The notes: generated from the letters alone by a model not told the origin. A DNA stretch of 35,358 nt from Flavobacterium sp. (GCA_023253295.1 JALRGZ010000252.1:1-35358), one strand, 5' to 3'. Counted from the stretch's first letter, positions 26,409 to 34,705 are shown. A program made the numbers and translations.

Positions 26409-29276
26409 TTATTTTAATGTAATAGTTTGTAGATGCCCGTCATAATTGACTACCTGACCTTGAGCATCAAATACAAATGCTTTAGGGTTTTCTTTACTCA
26501 CCGGAACAATAACAAATTTTCGATTTTTTAACATTCCTTTAAATTCTCCTCTTCTTTCGCCAATAGTTAAAGCACCATTAGCTTCATTATAACTAAACGG
26601 AATACTGGAATGGGATCCTTTTTCATAATTATAATTTACTCCTTCATCTTCATATAACTCAAAGCTTCCGTTTTTCCCTTTATACACATAAAGAACAATA
26701 GTATCTGCTGGTTTTTCATCCGTATATTGTATTTCCGGACCTACAGGAATAATAGCGCCTTCCGGAATAAATAATGGGATACGCCCGTATGGAGCATCAA
26801 CTGATAAAGTTTGTCCACCTTGAATATATTTAGCTGTATTAAAATCATACCAGTTAGTTCCGGCAGGAAAATAGACTTCTTTTTTGCGGGCTCCATATTT
26901 ATAAACAGGACAAACCATAAAATCCGGACCAAACATAAATTGATCATTTATGTTTGTAACATTTTCATCGTCAGAAAAATCCATTACTAAAGGACGCATA
27001 ATGGTATAATCATCAAAATGTGTTTTTCCAGCCATAGTATAGATATAAGGCATTAATCGATAACGTAAATTATCATAAAACAAAATGGACTCATAAGCAG
27101 GATGTCCTTTAGGAGCTATATTCCATGGTTCACGATAAGGAAATTGTCCATGTGATCTGTATAAAGGTGCAAAAACACCAAATTGATGCCAACGTGTATT
27201 TAATTCTCTCCATTCTTTATTGTCGGCATTTTCTATTCCATCTTTGTCAAATTTCGTTTGAGCATCAACATAACGATCTTCAACGCAGAATCCACCAATA
27301 TCCATAGTCCAATAAGGAATACCACTTATTGCAAAGTTTAAACCTGCCGAAATTTGTGCTTTCAAATCTTCCCAACGCGTAGCTATGTCTCCACTCCATG
27401 TTGCTGTAGAATAGCGTTGTAATCCTGCAAAACCAGATCTGGTCAATAAAAACACACGTTTGTTTGGTGCTACATCACGTTGCCCATCATAAATGGCTTC
27501 GGCATTCATCAAAGCATATGTGTTGAAATATTCTGCTGCCGGCCCTAAAGCTGTTGGTCCTTGCAATTCTTTACGATAGTCCATATCTGTACAATCCAGT
27601 ACATTTGGTTCACTGGCATCCATCCACCAAGCGTCAACTCCTGTTGGATATAAATTATCATAAATTTGTTTCCAAAATAATTTTCTGGCACCACCTGAAT
27701 AAGCATCGTAAAAAGAACCTACATAACCCGGACCAACCCAGTCACGAACATTATCTTTTATGGCTTGTTGATACATCCATCCTTTTTGGTCAAATTCTTT
27801 AAAATGTTCTGTTGTTTTATAAAACTTAGGCCATACTGAAATCATCATTTTACCATTCATCGCGTGGATAGAATCGACCATCCCTTTTGGATCAGGAAAA
27901 CGCTCTGGATCAAATTGATGACTTCCCCAAGAATCTTCTACCCAATAATTCCAATCCAATACGATATTATCTATAGGAATCTTACGTTCTCTAAATTCTT
28001 TTAAATTACTTAAAATTTGGTCTTGTGTTTTATAACGCTCACGACTTTGCCAGTAGCCCATTGCCCATTTTGGCATAATTTGAGCTTTCCCGGTAAGAGT
28101 ACGGTACCCTTTAACAACTTCATCCATAGAATTACCATGAACAAAATAATAATCTAATTTTTTGTTCATTTCACTCCACCATACCTGATTGCTTTTTTCT
28201 TCTGTTAATTGAGGTGTTCTCACTCTTAACCCGCAATAGGATGTTCCTCCATTTGGTTTCCATTCTATTCGTAAAGGAACGCGTTTACCTGCTTCCAAAT
28301 TCATTGAGAATTTGAAGCTATTGGGATTCCAAGCTGTTCTCCAACGTTCTGGAACCACTAATTGATTGTTCAAATACACTTTAACATAACCGGAATAATA
28401 TAAAGTAAATTTATATTCTCCGTTTTGTGGTGCTTCAATATATCCTTCATAGGTTACGTTAGCATTTTTTAAAGGAAAGTTTGCAGGTAAGTTTTTAAAA
28501 CTTTTAACATCTTCAAAGAAAATAGAGGCTTCTTTACGAACTATTTCTATTTTTCCATTATCTGGCGTAACATAAGTACCTGTTAAATTATCAGGTTCGC
28601 CATTTTTATCATATAATTTAAAAACAGCATTCAATTGTTCGTATGGGCGACTGTCTCCAAAACGGCTTAATGAATAACTATCCCACAAAAGACCATAATT
28701 TTTATTTGAAACAATAAATGGTATGGAAACTTTAGTGTTGTATTGATATAATTCTTCACTTTTATCTTTGTAATTAAACTCATCAGATTGATGCTGACCT
28801 AAACCGTAAAATGCTTCCTCTTTTGGAGATTCAAAAATTTGACGAACGGAATACCCCTTAGTACCTTCGACTTCTATTGGGCTGAATTTTTTTCCTCCAC
28901 CAGCACTTTCAGCCAAAATTATTTTACCTTTCTTATCTTTAAACTTAATTCCTCCGTCTTTTGACGAAATCATAACATTTAAAGTTTCGGTAGCTAATTT
29001 AATAGAATCCCTTTCTTCAGTAACTTTAAAGGGGACTGTCCCAATGTTAGGTACAATAATTAAGCTGGAATCTTTTGGAAATACTTTATCAGGTGTAGCA
29101 GAGACATGTATTAAATCATTTCCTAAAACTTGCAATCGCAATTTATTTAATGCTGCATCTTTAGCATGACTTATGCTTACAATAATGCCATCATTTGTTT
29201 TTTCATAATGTTTAGTGGCACAGGATACTAATACTAATCCTGCAATTAGATTTAAATATATTTTATTTTTATTCAT
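26409..29276 (-). CDS. GH31 alpha-xylosidase with PA14 insert, lipoprotein
   Basis: Expected to remove alpha-1,6-xylose from the non-reducing end of xyloglucan oligosaccharides. The lipobox is VLVSC (C19), followed by ATKHYEK without an acidic export motif, so periplasmic anchoring is likely. The N-terminal beta-sandwich is interrupted at about 225-360 by a PA14-like domain (YEGYIEAPQNGEYKFTLYYSG, then YLNNQLV), the arrangement known from alpha-xylosidases such as Cellvibrio Xyl31A. The barrel has nucleophile D553 in WWMDASEPN and acid/base D630 in WSGDIATRW, followed by IPYWTMDIGGF. The C-terminal beta domains end the 955-aa protein. It sits between GH39 and GH3 in the operon. Confidence 0.95.
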   Translation of the reverse strand: MNKNKIYLNLIAGLVLVSCATKHYEKTNDGIIVSISHAKDAALNKLRLQVLGNDLIHVSATPDKVFPKDSSLIIVPNIGTVPFKVTEERDSIKLATETLNVMISSKDGGIKFKDKKGKIILAESAGGGKKFSPIEVEGTKGYSVRQIFESPKEEAFYGLGQHQSDEFNYKDKSEELYQYNTKVSIPFIVSNKNYGLLWDSYSLSRFGDSRPYEQLNAVFKLYDKNGEPDNLTGTYVTPDNGKIEIVRKEASIFFEDVKSFKNLPANFPLKNANVTYEGYIEAPQNGEYKFTLYYSGYVKVYLNNQLVVPERWRTAWNPNSFKFSMNLEAGKRVPLRIEWKPNGGTSYCGLRVRTPQLTEEKSNQVWWSEMNKKLDYYFVHGNSMDEVVKGYRTLTGKAQIMPKWAMGYWQSRERYKTQDQILSNLKEFRERKIPIDNIVLDWNYWVEDSWGSHQFDPERFPDPKGMVDSIHAMNGKMMISVWPKFYKTTEHFKEFDQKGWMYQQAIKDNVRDWVGPGYVGSFYDAYSGGARKLFWKQIYDNLYPTGVDAWWMDASEPNVLDCTDMDYRKELQGPTALGPAAEYFNTYALMNAEAIYDGQRDVAPNKRVFLLTRSGFAGLQRYSTATWSGDIATRWEDLKAQISAGLNFAISGIPYWTMDIGGFCVEDRYVDAQTKFDKDGIENADNKEWRELNTRWHQFGVFAPLYRSHGQFPYREPWNIAPKGHPAYESILFYDNLRYRLMPYIYTMAGKTHFDDYTIMRPLVMDFSDDENVTNINDQFMFGPDFMVCPVYKYGARKKEVYFPAGTNWYDFNTAKYIQGGQTLSVDAPYGRIPLFIPEGAIIPVGPEIQYTDEKPADTIVLYVYKGKNGSFELYEDEGVNYNYEKGSHSSIPFSYNEANGALTIGERRGEFKGMLKNRKFVIVPVSKENPKAFVFDAQGQVVNYDGHLQTITLK

Positions 29277-29365
29277 ATAAGTTAGTTAAATAATTTACAT
29301 CAGTAATTGAATTACTTTTGCAAGTTTTATATATAGAAATATTTACTATTCGGGTTATTATTTTA

Positions 29366-30958
29366 TTACATTCTAACAAGGTTCATCAATACCACATCAT
29401 TTTCATTAATGTCAAAATCCTTGTTATAACTTCCATCTGAACCAATTGTTATTATTTCTGTGGCAATAGGATTACCGTTATTTTTTTCTTTAAGCGCATT
29501 TACTTGTTGTTTTGTTAACTGGCGTGGTTTTCCCATTGCTAAATAATCCGTATAGGCATCATTAACTTTGTAACCTACTTTGTATATCTCTAAATGATAA
29601 TTCCCTTTTTCAAGTCCTGCCAATTGAACTTTCACACTACCTTTAGGTTTCGAGGGTAAATCTTTTATATAATACTGTTGATTATTAGTAGATTCTGGTA
29701 AAGTATACGTAAAATCCCAAAATAAGAGCTGCATATTTCCATTTGCGCTTTTGGTAGCCCAAGAAGAGTCATCTGTATTTTTAAGTTCAGTTTTTCCCAA
29801 TTTATTCAAATAATCATATGCGAAATAAGCTGCTTTTTTTATTCCTTGGGTATTCATCAAGCCAAATCCTCCATGAAAAGGGGTAAATCTTGGTCCCGGT
29901 TCTTCAAAAATATCGGTAAATACCCAATAGGACATTGAGTTAGCAGCATTCCCCACTTGTTTTAATTTTTGAAGAATATAAGCTGCCGAATGGTAACTAT
30001 CATGAAAAGGGTCGGCTGGAGTGTAAGACGAACTCCATTCGGTATAATGCAATTCTAAATTAGGTTTTGTTGATGTTGCAATTTCTTTTCTTGATTGCAA
30101 TACATCACCACTTACCGCACCATTATTTTTGCTTAATGCAGTTCCTCCTTGTCCAAACTCATCTAAAAATCCTTGTGTAACTCCGTAAGAATGTGTGCTG
30201 ATAAAATCAATCGGCACCTTGTTTTTTTCGCAAAAATCAATCATCTCACTTTCCCAAGCAGCACCTGCTGTACCTGGTCCACCTACTTTGTAAGATGGAT
30301 TTACACTTTTTACAGCTCTGGCTGTGTATTCATAAAGTTTAAAATAGTCAGCTTGCGTGCCTGTCCAGAAACCTGGAGACAAATTAGGTTCGTTCCACAC
30401 TTCAAAATACCAGGTTTTCACTTCTTCTTCACCGTAACGCGCTGTAAAATGTTGAATTAGATTACGAATTAAATCTTCCCATTTTTTATAATCTTTTGGT
30501 GGAGTTACATTCCCTTTCCACCAAAAAACAGTCTTGCTGCCACTTGCTAATCTGGATGGCATAAATCCTAATTCTACAAATGGTTTCACATTAATACTTA
30601 ACAAAAAATCATACAATGCATCAATATATTGGTAGTTGTATTCCGGATTTCCTTTATTATCTTCAGTATAAACAGCCATATCATCAGTCAACAAACCATG
30701 CATCCTAATATATTTAAAATCACAGTCTTTTTTTGTCTGAGTTAATTGTTGTTGCCAATCAGCACGTAAACCTTCATTAGCTCTACCCGCTCCCACACAC
30801 TCTTTGAACATTGTATTAATCCCTCCTATAGAATTATTATAATCGACTTTAATAATCCTTTCACTATACATGCTAATTTTACCTTTCTTGGTTTGTCCAA
30901 AAGTTAGACTACCAGAAAGTATTGCCATGCTTACTATTAATAAAAATTTTATCTTCAT
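29366..30958 (-). CDS. GH39 glycosidase (beta-xylosidase-like), secreted
   Basis: First gene of the side-chain operon. A signal peptide ends near LTFGQ (residue 22) with no lipobox. The barrel contains IRMHGLL, acid/base E190 in WYFEVWNEPN and nucleophile E307 in HYTEWSS, at the positions expected for GH39. HSYGV (256-260) and WVFTDIFEEPG (345-355) are also family-typical, and a beta-sandwich closes the 530-aa protein. GH39 members are mostly beta-xylosidases, with some activities on arabinose-containing sugars. In this setting it might trim beta-xylosyl or arabinosyl caps found on some plant xyloglucans, but this is inference. The leader is unusual: the candidate operator lies 473 nt upstream and an intrinsic terminator lies between. 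Confidence 0.9.
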   Translation of the reverse strand: MKIKFLLIVSMAILSGSLTFGQTKKGKISMYSERIIKVDYNNSIGGINTMFKECVGAGRANEGLRADWQQQLTQTKKDCDFKYIRMHGLLTDDMAVYTEDNKGNPEYNYQYIDALYDFLLSINVKPFVELGFMPSRLASGSKTVFWWKGNVTPPKDYKKWEDLIRNLIQHFTARYGEEEVKTWYFEVWNEPNLSPGFWTGTQADYFKLYEYTARAVKSVNPSYKVGGPGTAGAAWESEMIDFCEKNKVPIDFISTHSYGVTQGFLDEFGQGGTALSKNNGAVSGDVLQSRKEIATSTKPNLELHYTEWSSSYTPADPFHDSYHSAAYILQKLKQVGNAANSMSYWVFTDIFEEPGPRFTPFHGGFGLMNTQGIKKAAYFAYDYLNKLGKTELKNTDDSSWATKSANGNMQLLFWDFTYTLPESTNNQQYYIKDLPSKPKGSVKVQLAGLEKGNYHLEIYKVGYKVNDAYTDYLAMGKPRQLTKQQVNALKEKNNGNPIATEIITIGSDGSYNKDFDINENDVVLMNLVRM

Positions 30959-31038
30959 ATTTTATTTATTTAAATAAAATTTGAGAAAAGATTGTTTCTT
31001 TCTCTCCTATTAATTCTAACAAACTAATATTTATAGCT

Positions 31039-31080
31039 AAAAAAATTAAACCAGGGAGACCATTAAAACTCCCCAGTTTA
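31039..31080 (-). terminator. Intrinsic terminator between the operator and GH39
   Basis: On the minus strand TAAACTGGGGAG and CTCCCTGGTTTA (plus coordinates 31069-31080 and 31047-31058) pair over 12 bp with two wobble pairs and a 10-nt loop, followed by AATTTTTTT. Read as plus-strand RNA, the same stem has two mismatches, so it is oriented for minus-strand transcription. It lies 80 nt before the GH39 start. Confidence 0.82.
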
Positions 31081-31388
31081 AAAACTAACCACAAGTTTGT
31101 ATTTTTATTCTTTTGAATATCTTATCTATCTTCAGATATTAATCTATATTATGTTTCAAACATTAAACGCAAACACAATAAAGTCAAGAAGACCAATCAA
31201 TTTTATTCAGTTTACAAATATTTTATTGTTTTATACCATTGATTACTTACTTCATTTCTAAATATGTTTATGAAATTTTCTCAAAAACACTTATAATTAA
31301 TAATTTCACATATAATCACGCTATTAATTATATTAAATATTTTAAAGAATGCTTTATTTTTAATTATCATTATTAATACATGTATTAA
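31039..31388 (-). ncRNA. Candidate terminated leader or small RNA upstream of GH39
   Basis: The interval runs from the start site implied by the TTTG at 31395-31398 to the terminator at 31039-31080, about 350 nt. The longest minus-strand frame I find in it is about 29 codons, with no resemblance to a known peptide. Short stems occur (ATGTTTGAAACAT; AATATC...GATATT). It may be a small RNA of the xyloglucan regulon or an attenuated leader of the GH39 operon. No known RNA family is recognised. Confidence 0.3.
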
Positions 31389-31394
31389 CTATGA

Positions 31395-31462
31395 CAAATA
31401 TCTATAAAACATCAATACTTGAAGGTGTCCTTTTGTATCAAAACACTATCTCATATGTTGCA
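31395..31462 (-). promoter_or_regulatory. Candidate HTCS operator and -7 element, second copy
   Basis: 31431-31462 matches the susC-side element 12713-12744 at 27 of 32 positions, in the same orientation relative to the minus-strand genes. The TTTG at 31398-31395 lies 33 nt away, identical to the susC site, while the bases between differ. This conservation of element and spacing against a diverged background is the main evidence for a shared activator site. Confidence 0.7.
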
Positions 31463-31835
31463 ATTTTAGTCCTAAAACAGTTTTACCTTATATTTTCCCG
31501 GAAGAAATGAAAATTATAGATGTGCTAATTCAATATACAGTTGAGACAAGAATATTCACAATGAAATGAATACTTAATCTAACTTTTAGCATATACTGTT
31601 GGTATAAAAATTACAAAAAAAAATAGTGAAGGAATTAAAATATTTACGACTATTACACATTTATTAAATCATCAAACACATACCATATTATCAATTTCCC
31701 TCATTTAAATATTTTATTTATCCTAAATTTAAAATAACAATCAATTGTTCTTTTTTATATATTTTGGGTGCAATATTATTTCATCGACAGAAAAGAATTT
31801 TCAAGTAATTCCTAAATAAAAAGAGTTGTCTACAC
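31463..31835. other. AT-rich non-coding spacer between xyloglucan locus and hip operon
   Basis: About 370 bases with no convincing gene on either strand. The longest plus-strand frame I noticed (ATG at 31507) is 20 codons. I see no terminator or repeat of note except a short TATAC-N5-GTATA palindrome at 31592-31606. Confidence 0.5.
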
Positions 31836-31934
31836 TATACCCGAAAGAGCATAATTAAATCCAAATTATTATTTTTATACCCGAAATAGCATTGTTTTGT
31901 TTTTTTTTATTATATTTATACCAGAAAAGGTATA
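31836..31934 (+). promoter_or_regulatory. Three spaced HipB operator-like repeats
   Basis: Three 18-bp related elements occur at 31836-31853, 31876-31893 and 31917-31934, starting 40 and 41 bp apart. The last is a perfect TATACC-N6-GGTATA palindrome. The first two share TATACCCGAAA and end GCATA or GCATT, so each keeps one good half-site. The third ends 3 bp before the start codon of the HTH gene. This fits autoregulation by the HTH protein with sites on one face of the helix. Confidence 0.72.
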
Positions 31935-31937
31935 ACC

Positions 31938-32141
31938 ATGGATTCATTACGATTATTTGTAAAACAAAAGCGCAAAGAATTAAAACTGACACAGGAAGAG
32001 TTAGCATCAAATGCTGGTGTAGGTCTGCGTTTTGTTCGTGATTTGGAACAAGGAAAAAAAACACTTCGTTTAGACAAAGTAAATGATGTTTTAGCATTAT
32101 TTGGAAAAGAAGTTGGTGTAATTGATAAAATCCATGAATAA
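31938..32141 (+). CDS. hipB: HTH XRE-family antitoxin/repressor, HipB-like
   Basis: Small 67-aa DNA-binding protein, expected to repress its own operon and help neutralise the kinase encoded downstream. The helix-turn-helix spans about 14-50 (LTQEELASNAGVGLRFVRDLEQGKK), typical of Cro/CI-type HipB proteins, and little lies outside it. The start ATG at 31938 directly follows the palindromic operator. The stop TAA overlaps the next ATG by one base (TAATG), indicating translational coupling. HipB in canonical two-gene systems is somewhat longer. Confidence 0.88.
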   Translation: MDSLRLFVKQKRKELKLTQEELASNAGVGLRFVRDLEQGKKTLRLDKVNDVLALFGKEVGVIDKIHE

Positions 32142-32476
32142 TGGCACGTCAGGCAAAAATATATTTTCAGGATAAATTAGCAGGATATCTAGTCGAAGGA
32201 GATAATGGGTATTTATTTAATTATGACCCAGTATATCTTGAAAGTAACAATCCAAAACCCATTAGTTTAACGATACCAATTTCAAAACATATTTATCACA
32301 GTAAGGTGTTATTTCCATTTTTTGATGGTTTAATTCCTGAAGGCTGGTTGCTGAATATTGGCGAAAAACATTGGAAGCTAAATCCACGTGATCGATTTGA
32401 ACTATTACTTAATTTATGCAGAGACACTATAGGAGCGGTTTCTGTTTATCCAATGGAGGAGAAGAATCATGGCTAA
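32141..32476 (+). CDS. hipS: HipS-like protein (HipA N-terminal subdomain as a separate gene)
   Basis: 111-aa protein matching the N-terminal 'couple_hipA' subdomain of HipA, here encoded alone. Visible features are the beta strands at AKIYFQDKLAGYLVEG, SLTIPIS (42-48), and FPFFDGLIPEGWLLN (58-72), which is the conserved segment of this domain; W69 sits where HipS proteins are reported to carry a Trp important for blocking the kinase. In the E. coli HipBST system the HipS piece is the antitoxin, so that is the likely role here by analogy. It overlaps the kinase gene by 8 nt. A split made by recent frameshift is unlikely, because both partners are complete domains with their own starts. Confidence 0.82.
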   Translation: MARQAKIYFQDKLAGYLVEGDNGYLFNYDPVYLESNNPKPISLTIPISKHIYHSKVLFPFFDGLIPEGWLLNIGEKHWKLNPRDRFELLLNLCRDTIGAVSVYPMEEKNHG

Positions 32477-33395
32477 TTGTTTGTTTTGCTATCAAGCCCT
32501 TGAAACAGGGGAATATCACACTAATTGTTCAAAGATTTTTTTTGGAACATCCCAAGTACCAATTCTTGAATTAGATAAAGAGGAGTTAAATAAATTAGCT
32601 CAAATTACTGTAAATGAACGATTGGCATTAACTGGTGTACAACCCAAAATATCATTAAGCTTAAACGGAGAAAAAGGAAATAAACGATTAACATTAGTTG
32701 GTTTATGGGGCGATTATATTCTGAAACCGCAGTCTCCTGATTTTTCTTTTATACCAGAAACAGAAGATCTAACAATGCATTTAGCAAAACTATTTAAAAT
32801 CGAAACCGCTGCACATGCTTTAATTAGAACTTCAACCGGCGAATTGGCATATATTACGAAACGTTTTGACCGTTTAAAAAAAAATAAAATTCACGTAGAA
32901 GATTTATGCCAACTATCTGAGTTATTGACGGAACAGAAATACAAAAGCTCCTACGAACGTGCAGGTAAAATTATCAGTCAATATGCAACCAATTCAGGTT
33001 TAGATGTAATCAAATATTTTAGATTAGTATTATTTTCTTTTTTAACAGGCAATAACGATATGCATTTGAAAAATTTCTCATTAATGCATACAGATAAAGG
33101 TATTTTGTTTTCACCGGCTTACGACCTTTTGAATGTAAACCTTATTTATCCCGAAGACAAAGAAGACCTTGCTTTAACTTTGGGAGGTCGTAAACGAAAA
33201 ATAAAGCACTCCGATTTTGACCGATTTGCTGAAAGTTTAGGAATTTCCAAGATTGTTCGTAATAATATCAATAAAGACTTTTTAAAACAGATTGACAAAG
33301 TCCCCGATTTTATAAACAGAAGTTTTTTACCAAAAGAATACAAAGAAGAATACATTAAAATTTTCAACCATAAAATAAAACAGATTGAATTGTAA
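32469..33395 (+). CDS. hipT: HipT-like serine/threonine kinase toxin (HipA C-terminal part)
   Basis: 308-aa HipA-family kinase. E. coli HipT phosphorylates tryptophanyl-tRNA synthetase; the target here is unknown. N-terminal C4-x2-C7...H17-x2-C20 looks like a small zinc-binding knuckle. The Gly-rich loop is ALTGVQPKIS (53-62), with K60. ATP-pocket residues follow at DYILKPQSP (82-90). The catalytic loop is NNDMHLKN with D197 and N202, and the metal site is SPAYDLL with D219. All kinase residues appear intact, so the toxin is probably active. It overlaps hipS by 8 nt, and the insertion sequence begins 25 nt after its stop. Confidence 0.88.
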   Translation: MANCLFCYQALETGEYHTNCSKIFFGTSQVPILELDKEELNKLAQITVNERLALTGVQPKISLSLNGEKGNKRLTLVGLWGDYILKPQSPDFSFIPETEDLTMHLAKLFKIETAAHALIRTSTGELAYITKRFDRLKKNKIHVEDLCQLSELLTEQKYKSSYERAGKIISQYATNSGLDVIKYFRLVLFSFLTGNNDMHLKNFSLMHTDKGILFSPAYDLLNVNLIYPEDKEDLALTLGGRKRKIKHSDFDRFAESLGISKIVRNNINKDFLKQIDKVPDFINRSFLPKEYKEEYIKIFNHKIKQIEL

Positions 33396-33420
33396 TTAAA
33401 TTTTTGTTTCTATATTTTTA

Positions 33421-33434
33421 CACTAGTGTCCACT
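33421..33434. repeat. Left terminal inverted repeat of the IS
   Basis: CACTAGTGTCCACT, exactly complementary to 34706-34719; similarity continues loosely inward as A-rich sequence and AATAAGTT on both sides. Confidence 0.85.
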
Positions 33435-34596
33435 TAAAATAAGTTGAAAACCAGCTGGTTAATATTATGTTCATTGACATTATTGTAATCTGATTTCATA
33501 AGTAATTCATTTATAGATGTTTTATCGAGTAATGATGCGGATAAAATTTGTAAAATTTCGTAAGTAGAACGATTGATTTTTAAATCTTTTGAGATTATAG
33601 AAACTAAACAGTAAGTTATAATTGCTACATTAATTTGGATCCGAACAGCATTTTCTGTTGTCCCCCAAAAGGTCTTAACTTTTAGGTGTTGTTTTATCCA
33701 TTTAAAGAACAATTCAACTTGCCATCTTTGTTTGTAAAGTAATGCGATATCCTCAGCGGATAATTCAAAATTATTTGTCAAAAAGACCAACGTCTTTTTA
33801 TTTTCACAATCGAAAAATTTCACTTTTCGCATCTTTTCTGGATAATCTTTCGAAGTATAAAAACCTTCTATTTTTCCAATTTGGTCATATTTAATCCCCG
33901 TTGTTTTGTCAACTTTTTGAGAATACATTCTTTTGAATTTTACATTAGATTTTGCTCTAACTACAAAGTAAGCATTAGCTTTTGTAATGCGAAAAAGTCG
34001 TTCATAATCAACATACGCTCGGTCAAAAATGTAATAGGCAAATGGCTCATAATCTATAACATCCATTGCGTTAACATCGTGCACATTTGCCTCTGTAATA
34101 TGGATAAATACAGGGATCTGTGTGTTAATATCAAAAAGAGTGTGCAACTTTATTCCAGCTTTGGTTTTCGGAAATGAGCCCAACAAAACACGCTCAAACA
34201 TAGGTCTATTGTTGAAGAGTCAAAGGCATAAATATTACCTTTAATTTCAAAAGTATCATTGCTGTTTTTATCTTGAGCAATTAATATTAAGTGATTAGCA
34301 AACTCCTCAAATATTTTAAAATTGCGATTTTCATTAGCCTTGGATAAATTGCTACGAGTTACGTTTTTGCCAAATCCTAAATGATATGATTTTGATTGAT
34401 GTGCTTCTATAACAATTATCAAATCTCTTAAACTTTCTCTAGCCGAAAGTTGACCAAAAATCATACATAATAATTGATTCCAACAAGTAAAATGTTTGAC
34501 CGATTTATTGCCTAAATATTTAGCTGCTAACCTATCAAAAACACGCTGTGGCAGAAATTCAACCAATTGAGAGAAAACATATTTACCCTGATTCAT
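33434..34596 (-). pseudogene. IS4-family transposase, disrupted by a frameshift
   Basis: Two overlapping frames make one DDE transposase of about 385 aa. The N-terminal part (34596 to about 34170) has a DUF4372-like region (MNQGKYVFSQLVEFLP) and the first catalytic Asp in YAFDSSTIDL. The C-terminal part (about 34168 to 33434) has the second Asp in YIFDRAYVDYERL and the YREK signature (YKQRWQVELFFKWIK), typical of IS4. The frames switch in the A4 run at 34165-34168: one more A would restore FRKTKAGIKLH. A single-base loss, or a sequencing error, is the simplest explanation. Programmed -1 slippage is possible but the run is short. The in-frame ATG at 34201 is not a genuine start. Confidence 0.85.
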
Positions 34597-34705
34597 ATTC
34601 GTAATGTTGAATTACGAACATAATAATCATTTCAAATCGTCACGCTCAAAAATGACTCTTAAAATACAGATTTACAATAATTTCAAAGAACTTATTTTAT
34701 TTTTT

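Noticed and set aside
31290..31380. Peptide frame of about 29 codons in the GH39 leader
   Set aside because: Composition is what random AT-rich DNA gives (Ile, Asn, Lys, Phe) and there is no translation signal.
31507..31569. Short plus-strand frame in the spacer upstream of the hip operon
   Set aside because: Only 20 codons, no start signal and no similarity to a known peptide.
31592..31606. TATAC-N5-GTATA palindrome as a fourth hip operator
   Set aside because: Half-site spacing differs (15 bp in total, not 18), the GAAA core is absent and it lies 230 bp outside the regular 40-bp series.
31855..32097. 80-codon minus-strand frame opposite the HTH gene
   Set aside because: Antisense to a clear helix-turn-helix gene and covering its operators; no recognisable domain.
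33146..33367. Minus-strand frame inside the kinase gene
   Set aside because: Shadow of hipT, which has intact kinase motifs on the plus strand.
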